Shown here piece by piece: positions 8,898-13,807 of a DNA stretch of 13,807 nucleotides; the stretch's first letter is position 1, and each line of letters starts with the position of its first letter. The DNA comes from CAXMRP01 sp964196155 (GTDB taxonomy: Bacteria > Pseudomonadota > Alphaproteobacteria > Rhizobiales > Afifellaceae). Below the pieces are notes generated by a model that saw only the letters and a list, made by a program, of their open reading frames with translations, was not told where the DNA came from and did no database searches. The stretch spans positions 1-13,807 of the forward strand of contig CAXMRP010000007.1 in the NCBI GenBank assembly GCA_964196155.1, in the 5' to 3' direction. Position numbers and translations under genes: made by a program.

Positions 8898-9784
8898 TGC
8901 ATCGCCTCACAGGCTTTACCGGAATGCCCGTCCTGGCTGACCAGCAGGAATCCGGACCGGCAAAGAAGCCCCATCGCTTGCGCTGATCGCAGGAAATTCA
9001 GAAATCCATCCACCGCTTTGGCATTGCCAGCTGAACCATCACCCGATTGCGGCTCGCCCACTTTGGCCGCCCAATAGGCAATCGGCGGTTCCGGCTGGGC
9101 CAATGTGCCAATTATCATGACATCTCCGGCAATCGCGTCAGTACGATAGACAATGCCGGCAGCGACCGCCCGACGCTCCACCAGGCGCAATGCCGCCCGG
9201 GCATTGGCGGCCGGCACCAAGCCCGGCGCAATATCCGCCCACAGACCGTCGTCCTTCAGCACAGCGCGCGCATATCGGCCAAGCGGAACATGATCGGGAT
9301 CGGCAAGGGCAATCCGCCCCGCTACGGCGGGCAAGAGCGTATCCGCCACGGCAGTTGGATCAGTCGCATTCGGCATTTGTCGGGATTTTTCGTTTGAATT
9401 TGGCACGATGACGACCAGCGTATTGCCCGCCATGGCGATAATCGAGTCCGGTATAATCTTGCCGCGTTCCGACAACCAGTCGATCCACCGCCGATCCGCC
9501 GATAAAAATAGATCAGCCGGCGCGCCCTTGGCAATCTGCCGCGCCAGCGTTGAGGACGCCGCCGCAACGACAACGGCGTTGCCGGACGGATCATAAGCCG
9601 CCGCCATCGACTCAACCACATCGACCAGGCTTGCAGCAGTATATATGCGCAAGACCTTTGCAGCCGCATTCGCGGGCGTCCAGGCACTGCCCAAAATTCC
9701 GGCCAAGACGGCGGCAACCACAAGCCCAAGGAAGATCTGCCGCAGCCTGAACGGTCCACGCACAATTGGATCTTGATCACCCAT
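8894..9784 (-). CDS. modA: Molybdate ABC transporter periplasmic binding protein ModA
   Basis: This 296-residue protein is the receptor of the molybdate importer. A signal sequence (basic R9-R15, hydrophobic 17-33, cleavage near ANA/AAK at 38-43) leads into LRIYTAASLVDVVESMAAAYD (45-65) with Ser52, then AAASSTLARQIAKGAPADLFLSAD (74-97); these two serine-bearing loops contact molybdate in the family. The downstream DPDHVPLGRYARAVL (162-176) and GIVYRTDA (210-217, Tyr213) are also typical. ATG 9784 overlaps the end of the lrp-like gene by eight bases. No good ribosome site precedes it (an A-run is there instead), so translation may depend on coupling, or start a few codons later at an in-frame GTG (V8). 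The frame is open upstream, but that part lies inside the regulator gene. The last 25 residues are longer than usual and contain two cysteines. Confidence 0.92.
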   Translation of the reverse strand: MGDQDPIVRGPFRLRQIFLGLVVAAVLAGILGSAWTPANAAAKVLRIYTAASLVDVVESMAAAYDPSGNAVVVAAASSTLARQIAKGAPADLFLSADRRWIDWLSERGKIIPDSIIAMAGNTLVVIVPNSNEKSRQMPNATDPTAVADTLLPAVAGRIALADPDHVPLGRYARAVLKDDGLWADIAPGLVPAANARAALRLVERRAVAAGIVYRTDAIAGDVMIIGTLAQPEPPIAYWAAKVGEPQSGDGSAGNAKAVDGFLNFLRSAQAMGLLCRSGFLLVSQDGHSGKACEAMQ

Positions 9785-10286
9785 GTTTTTTGGAAAACAC
9801 TGCACCTTGCAAAATCTCCAATGGCAAACCACCCACCGCCTTTAACGTGTCCAACACGATTGTCGAATGCACGGTCTGCACTGAGTCATGGGATAATAGG
9901 GCGACTGATATAAAATCCGACAGCGCCTTCAGGTCCCGCGTTACCACCCGCAATTGATAGTCCATATCGCCGGTCAGCGAATAGGCATCGCGGATTTCGT
10001 GATGCCGGGCAATCAGGCTGTGGAATTGTCCCGCCGAGCCCGGCGTGTGGGTAGCCAGCCGAACGCCGACCAGCGCGACGATATCAAAGCCAAGCAGTCC
10101 GGGCGCGAGTATGGCGCGATAGCCGGTAATCAAACCGGCAGCCTCCAGCCGCGCCCGCCGCCGTGAACATTGCGACGGCGACAGGTTGACCACCTTTGAT
10201 AGCGCCTGATTGGACAACGACCCGTCGGCCTGAAGGGCCGTCAGGAGTTTGACATCAAAGGGATCGCATTCGACGGAATTTCGCAT
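9777..10286 (-). CDS. Lrp/AsnC-family transcriptional regulator
   Basis: This is a 169-residue regulator of the feast/famine family. An N-terminal winged helix-turn-helix (about 9-55) contains DVKLLTALQADG and the recognition region NLSPSQCSRRRARLEAAGLI. The C-terminal RAM effector/oligomerisation domain (about 65-150) contains AYSLTGDMDYQLRVV, the glycine-rich effector turn. The length is normal. Such regulators usually respond to amino acids and often sit beside and control an amino-acid catabolic gene; here hpd diverges from it across 175 bp, which suggests tyrosine or phenylalanine degradation as the primary job. Unusually, its 3' end overlaps modA by eight bases, so it may be the first gene of a modABC transcript. 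No clear ribosome site precedes ATG 10286. Confidence 0.9.
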   Translation of the reverse strand: MRNSVECDPFDVKLLTALQADGSLSNQALSKVVNLSPSQCSRRRARLEAAGLITGYRAILAPGLLGFDIVALVGVRLATHTPGSAGQFHSLIARHHEIRDAYSLTGDMDYQLRVVTRDLKALSDFISVALLSHDSVQTVHSTIVLDTLKAVGGLPLEILQGAVFSKKHG

Positions 10287-10461
10287 GAATTATGCTTATC
10301 ATGCAACTTTCACGCATCAAACTACATTATTACGCCGAAATCGCAATCGATATGCATCCGATTCACTCTATCATGAATGCCGGCACGAGCGATCAGCGCG
10401 CCTTGTTCTTCGATGAACCGGCGTTGGCTGCATGACTGTCCGACATTCAACGGAGACGACA
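10287..10461. promoter_or_regulatory. Divergent control region between the lrp-like gene and hpd
   Basis: This 175-bp spacer must hold both divergent promoters, and it is more AT-rich than its surroundings at 10284-10380. Visible dyads are GCAT-N5-ATGC at 10283-10295 (touching the regulator's own ATG), a further ATGC...ATGC pair at 10292-10304, and AATCG-N9-CGATT at 10345-10363, centred on ATGCAT. Lrp-family proteins bind several degenerate dyads in phased arrays, so these are candidate operators. I could not identify convincing -35/-10 hexamers on either strand. A GGAG ribosome site for hpd is at 10452-10455. Confidence 0.45.
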
Positions 10462-11571
10462 ATGGGACCCTTCCCCCACGACGCGCCAGCTGCGGTAATT
10501 TGTGAACAAAACCCGGCCGGCACCAACGGCTTTGAATTCGTCGAATTCGCCCATCCCGATCCGGCGGTGTTGGAGCAGCTATTTACCACCATGGGCTTCG
10601 TGCCGGTTGCCCGCCACCGCTCGCGCCAGATCACGGTTTGGCGGCAGGGCGACGTCAGCTACATCGTCAATGCCGATCCCCATTCCTTCGCTGCCCGCTT
10701 CGTCGGCGAACACGGTCCGTGCGCACCGGCCATGGCCTGGCGGGTTGCCGACGCGGCCAAGGCGCTGGCCCACGCCGTATCCTGCGGCGCGACAGCCTAT
10801 GACGGCGACGACAAGATTCTGGACGTGCCGGCAATTTGTGGCATCGGCGGTTCGCTGATTTATTTCATCGATACCTATGGCGAGAAGGGTTCGCCCTATA
10901 CGCAAGACTTTGTCTGGGTCGGCAAGCCCGATCCGCAGCCGGCCGGCGTCGGATTTTTCTATCTCGACCACCTCACCCACAATGTCCGGCGCGGCAATAT
11001 GGACACATGGTTCCGGTTTTATGCCGACATCTTCAACTTCCGGCAAATCCGTTTTTTCAACATAGAAGGCAAACGCACTGGCCTGTTTTCCAGGGCGCTG
11101 ACCTCGCCGTGTGGCCGCATCCGCATTCCGATCAACGAATCGGCCGACGAAAAATCCCAGATCGAAGAATATCTCAACGAATATCGCGGTGAAGGAATCC
11201 AGCACATCGCCGTCGGTTGCGATGACATCTACAATTCAACCGATCGCATCGCCGCCAACGGTTTGCGGTTCATGCCCGGACCGCCGGATACCTATTACGA
11301 AAACTCCCGAACCCGCGTCACCGGACACACCGAACCGCTACGCCGGATGCAGCAGCACGGTATTCTGATTGACGGCGAAGGCGTTATCGATGGTGGCGAG
11401 ACCCGTATTCTCCTGCAGGTGTTTTCAAAAACCGTGATCGGCCCGATCTTCTTTGAGTTCATCCAGCGCAAGGGCGATGACGGTTTCGGCGAAGGCAATT
11501 TCAAGGCGCTGTTTGAATCGATCGAGGAGGACCAGATCCGCCGTGGTGTTCTGGACGAGGACGCCGCCTGA
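10462..11571 (+). CDS. hpd: 4-hydroxyphenylpyruvate dioxygenase
   Basis: This 369-residue non-haem Fe(II) enzyme converts 4-hydroxyphenylpyruvate to homogentisate with loss of CO2, the second step of tyrosine breakdown. It has two vicinal-oxygen-chelate domains. The iron ligands of the C-terminal domain are all visible: His170 in YLDHLTHN, His248 in GIQHIAV and Glu332 in FFEFIQRKGDDGFGEGNF. The family's C-terminal lid GFGEGNFKALFESIE is intact, as is the FNIEGK region (199-204) near the active site. I chose ATG 10462 because GGAG is 6 bases upstream and MGPFPHDAP is the usual bacterial start; an ATG at 10432 is in frame but lacks support. No other homogentisate pathway gene is in the window. 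It is divergent from an Lrp-type regulator and convergent with the sulfatase-like gene. Confidence 0.96.
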   Translation: MGPFPHDAPAAVICEQNPAGTNGFEFVEFAHPDPAVLEQLFTTMGFVPVARHRSRQITVWRQGDVSYIVNADPHSFAARFVGEHGPCAPAMAWRVADAAKALAHAVSCGATAYDGDDKILDVPAICGIGGSLIYFIDTYGEKGSPYTQDFVWVGKPDPQPAGVGFFYLDHLTHNVRRGNMDTWFRFYADIFNFRQIRFFNIEGKRTGLFSRALTSPCGRIRIPINESADEKSQIEEYLNEYRGEGIQHIAVGCDDIYNSTDRIAANGLRFMPGPPDTYYENSRTRVTGHTEPLRRMQQHGILIDGEGVIDGGETRILLQVFSKTVIGPIFFEFIQRKGDDGFGEGNFKALFESIEEDQIRRGVLDEDAA

Positions 11572-11610
11572 GGCGGGCAGCTGGGCAGCAAATCCAAGCT
11601 GCGCCCCGCC
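11572..11610. terminator. GC-rich stem-loop between convergent hpd and sulfatase-like genes
   Basis: GGCGGG (11572-11577) can pair with CCCGCC (11605-11610), and CAGC (11578-11581) with GCTG (11598-11601), leaving a 3-base bulge and a 16-base loop. An alternative inner stem is GCAGC 11585-11589 with GCTGC 11598-11602. It fills the 45-bp gap between the two stop codons and could act on both strands. No T-run follows on either strand, so it is at best a weak or Rho-assisted terminator. Confidence 0.35.
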
Positions 11611-11616
11611 AATCGA

Positions 11617-13146
11617 TCAGGCTGGACTGTCGACCATGCCGTTTTCGCTCGCAATCATGCCGCTGAGCCGCTGATCCAGATGGCTGGCCCGCCAGGACAA
11701 AAGCTTTTCCGCCATTTCGATTCGGACCGGTCCATAAGCCGGATCGTCGGCCCTATTGACCAATTCGCCCGGGTCCTGCGTTAAATCGAAGAGCAATGGC
11801 GGCATCCCGGAAAAATGCACATATTTGTAAGTCCGCGAGCGAACAACCGACAGGTTGCCATGGTTTTGCGGCAGGTCAAACAACCGCCCCGACTTGCCAC
11901 CCGGCAATGCCCGGAAATCAAATTCGTGATGAACCGCCTCGCGCCAATTATCCGGAGTATCGCCGTCCAGGAACCGCACTAGCGAACGGCCATCGAGATG
12001 ACCCGGCGAAGCCGCGCCACAGGCTGATAATAGTGTCGGCAGCACATCGACGGATTCTGATAATTCATCGACCCGCCGCCCGTGCCCGTCCGCTCGCGCC
12101 GGATCGCGAACGATCAGCGGTATATGGTAGCTCTGTTCGAAATATCCGAATTTGCCGAGCGACCGGTGATCACCCATCATTTCCCCATGGTCAGAAGTCA
12201 AGATCACAAGGGTATTATCCCACGCTCCTGTCGTCTTCAGCGCGTCGAGAACCCGGCCGATCTGGGCATCAACCTCGCTGATCATGCCCCAATAGGTGGC
12301 CCGTACTGTCCGGAAATCGTCATCGGTCCAGTCTGCGATATTGCCGGCAGCCCCGATCAATACCTTGTCCGCCCGGTGTTCCGCTAACCAGTGGGCCAGC
12401 ATCGGATGCTGGTCCGCTTCGCTTTCAGTGTCTTTCGCGCGCACAAAGTCCGGCCCGTCTGCCGGGTCGTATAAGGTGTTATAGGGCTCGGGCGTGTGAA
12501 ACGGCGGGTGTGGATGGAGAAAAGACAAGTGCGCGCACCATGGCTTGTCGCGGTGCTGTGCGCGCTGCCATTTCAAAAATTCATTGGTCAGGAACGCCGT
12601 CGGCGTCTCATCTGCCGAAAACGCCACTGGCTTGCGGGTCGGCTTGTCGGACCTCGTGCCGGCCGGGCAATACAGATCATCGGTATCGTCAACGATCGGA
12701 TAACCCCGCTCATGCATCCAGATCCGCCACGCCAGTAAATTCGCAGGCATATGCACACCAACATCGAAACCCGGCAGCATGTTCTCATAGGAAGTGAGCA
12801 CCGGATCGGCCGCAGATGTCGTGCGCGGATCGATCGTCTGGTCGGTATAGCCGAACAGCGTTGGCGCATATCCGGCAGTACGCAGCAGCTTGGCCAGATT
12901 GTCATGCCGGGGATCAAGCGGCGCGCCATTTTGCACAACCCGATTGTTCATCGTGTAAAGCCCGGTATAGAGGCAGGCACGTGATGGCGAGCAGGGCAAG
13001 GCTTGGGCATAATGGCGCGAAAAATAGACGCCGCCTGATGCCAGCGCATCAATGTTGGGTGTCTTGACCACACGGTGGCCGGCAACGCCCAGGCAATCGC
13101 CGCGCATCTGATCGGCAACGATCAGCAGTATATTTGGTTTTTTCAT
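11617..13146 (-). CDS. Sulfatase-family hydrolase, phosphonate monoester hydrolase-like
   Basis: This 509-residue protein belongs to the alkaline-phosphatase superfamily. PNILLIVADQMRGD (4-17) provides the first metal ligands. CSPSR (52-56), within LPCSPSRACLYTGLYTMNN, is the C-x-P-S-R motif whose Cys52 is matured to formylglycine, the catalytic nucleophile. HPHPPF (211-216), TSDHGEMMGDH (317-327, Asp319/His320) and Lys332 in LGKFGY complete the site. The pattern of NRVVQNGAPLDPRHDNL, GYTDQTIDPRTTS, HYEYD-like HHEFDFRALP and YKYVHFSGMPPLLFDL closely follows rhizobial/Burkholderia phosphonate monoester hydrolases, which also cleave phosphodiesters and sulfate esters, so the true substrate is open. 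I see no signal peptide, suggesting a cytoplasmic enzyme. Start ATG 13146 follows GGGGAG by 4 bases. No formylglycine-generating enzyme is in the window. A class III aminotransferase ends 76 bp upstream on the same strand. Confidence 0.85.
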   Translation of the reverse strand: MKKPNILLIVADQMRGDCLGVAGHRVVKTPNIDALASGGVYFSRHYAQALPCSPSRACLYTGLYTMNNRVVQNGAPLDPRHDNLAKLLRTAGYAPTLFGYTDQTIDPRTTSAADPVLTSYENMLPGFDVGVHMPANLLAWRIWMHERGYPIVDDTDDLYCPAGTRSDKPTRKPVAFSADETPTAFLTNEFLKWQRAQHRDKPWCAHLSFLHPHPPFHTPEPYNTLYDPADGPDFVRAKDTESEADQHPMLAHWLAEHRADKVLIGAAGNIADWTDDDFRTVRATYWGMISEVDAQIGRVLDALKTTGAWDNTLVILTSDHGEMMGDHRSLGKFGYFEQSYHIPLIVRDPARADGHGRRVDELSESVDVLPTLLSACGAASPGHLDGRSLVRFLDGDTPDNWREAVHHEFDFRALPGGKSGRLFDLPQNHGNLSVVRSRTYKYVHFSGMPPLLFDLTQDPGELVNRADDPAYGPVRIEMAEKLLSWRASHLDQRLSGMIASENGMVDSPA

Positions 13147-13222
13147 ATCACTCCCCGGCGACACCAACTCATGAATGTCGGGTCACCACGCCTTCCCGCC
13201 AATGTTCAATATCGAGATATCC

Positions 13223-13807
13223 TCAATCGCCTTGCACTGCCGTCACGCAGGCATCCAGCACATCGCCGACATTGTCGACCAGCATGTCGATATCCTGCGA
13301 TGTGACGATGAAAGGCGGCGCCAGAAGAAGGTGATCGCCAAGAACGCCGTCGGCGCAACCGCTCGCCGGGTAGCAGATCAGCCCCCGATCTTGTGCGATG
13401 GCCCGAAACCGGTTGGCGAAATTCGCCGCACGCGGGAACGGTGTTTTGCCGGCACGCTCCGCAACGAACTCGATACCGCGAAACAGGCCCCGTCCGCGAA
13501 TGTCGCCGACATGGGGATGATCGCCAATCCGCGCCACAAGGCCGGCATGCAACCGCTCGCCCAGCGCGCGAACCTTGTCCAGAAGATTGTCATCCTCAAT
13601 GGTGCGCAGCACTTCCAGCGCCCCGGCACAAGCCACCGCGTGGCTCATATAGGTGTGGCCGTTACCCAGAAGACCTGAACCGGCGACGATCGCATCGACA
13701 ATATGTTCGCGGGCGAGCACCGCGGCGATCGGCTGATAACCCGCCCCCAGCCCCTTGGCGATGGTGATCAGGTCGGGGCAAACGCCCTCCTGTTCCATGG
13801 CAAACAA
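13223..13807 (-). CDS. PLP-dependent class III aminotransferase, C-terminal part, cut by window end
   Basis: The frame is open to the window edge, and the first codon seen (TTG 13807) is internal, so about 194 C-terminal residues are present. LFAMEQEGVCPDLITIAKGLGAGYQPIAAV contains the class III (omega-aminotransferase) signature, with the PLP Schiff-base lysine in TIAKGLGAG (residue 18 of this fragment). GHTYMSHAVACAGALEVL, the DIRGRGLFRGIEFV segment and a LLLAPPFIVTSQDIDMLV tail are all typical, and the C-terminus is complete. Family members transfer amino groups between omega-amino acids or amines and pyruvate/2-oxoglutarate; the donor cannot be told here. It lies upstream of the sulfatase-like gene in the same direction, so an operon is possible. 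The 76-bp spacer shows only a short ATATC-GA-GATAT dyad (13209-13220). Confidence 0.9.
   Translation of the reverse strand: MFAMEQEGVCPDLITIAKGLGAGYQPIAAVLAREHIVDAIVAGSGLLGNGHTYMSHAVACAGALEVLRTIEDDNLLDKVRALGERLHAGLVARIGDHPHVGDIRGRGLFRGIEFVAERAGKTPFPRAANFANRFRAIAQDRGLICYPASGCADGVLGDHLLLAPPFIVTSQDIDMLVDNVGDVLDACVTAVQGD

Noticed and set aside
9639..9650. GTATATATGC resembling half of a ModE box
   Set aside because: It is a single half-site without its partner and lies inside the modA coding region, not upstream of it.
9785..9832. Upstream in-frame ATG for modA at 9832
   Set aside because: It would place 16 non-signal-like residues inside the regulator gene before a good signal peptide. The ATG at 9784 fits the overlap pattern of the other junctions.
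10432..10461. Upstream in-frame ATG for hpd
   Set aside because: The extra ten residues are not typical of the family, and a well-placed GGAG serves the ATG at 10462.

Overview
The window looks like a chromosomal segment of a GC-rich alphaproteobacterium. I infer this from the codon bias, the rhizobial/rhodobacterial flavour of the proteins (a long DctQ, a DctB/DctD pair, a phosphonate-monoester-hydrolase-like sulfatase) and the dense, overlapping gene layout. I see no insertion sequence, phage gene, CRISPR array, tRNA or rRNA. Eleven genes are visible, two of them cut by the window ends, and no gene-free stretch exceeds 300 bases.

Region 1 (1-7063) is a C4-dicarboxylate uptake module. The tail of a DMT-family permease on the + strand runs into the 3' end of a minus-strand TRAP transporter, dctP-dctQ-dctM (binding protein, small and large membrane subunits). 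Upstream on the same strand is dctB-dctD, a sensor kinase and an NtrC-class sigma-54 activator joined by an ATGA overlap. The spacer between dctD and dctP holds a near-consensus -24/-12 sigma-54 promoter (3718-3733, minus strand). About 100 bp further upstream lies a perfect 18-bp palindrome (3829-3846), placed where an activator site is expected. Together these suggest that periplasmic dicarboxylate sensing by DctB drives DctD-dependent transcription of the TRAP genes. Two GC-rich stem-loops sit between dctP and dctQ.

Region 2 (7139-10286) is a minus-strand cluster lrp-modA-modB-modC: an Lrp/AsnC-type regulator and a complete molybdate ABC importer. Every junction overlaps by 4 or 8 bases, so translation is probably coupled. 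No ModE-type regulator is visible.

Region 3 (10287-11571) contains hpd (4-hydroxyphenylpyruvate dioxygenase, tyrosine catabolism), divergent from the Lrp-like gene. The regulator may control hpd, itself and, by read-through, molybdate uptake.

Region 4 (11572-13807) is convergent with hpd. It encodes an alkaline-phosphatase-superfamily hydrolase with a CSPSR formylglycine motif, most like phosphonate monoester hydrolases/arylsulfatases. Upstream of it is the C-terminal part of a PLP class III aminotransferase that runs off the window.

The components are known families. I found no wholly new system. The most interesting points are the complete sigma-54 control region, the overlapping lrp-modABC arrangement opposite hpd, the pentapeptide repeat linker inside DctD, and the unassigned substrate of the PMH-like enzyme.
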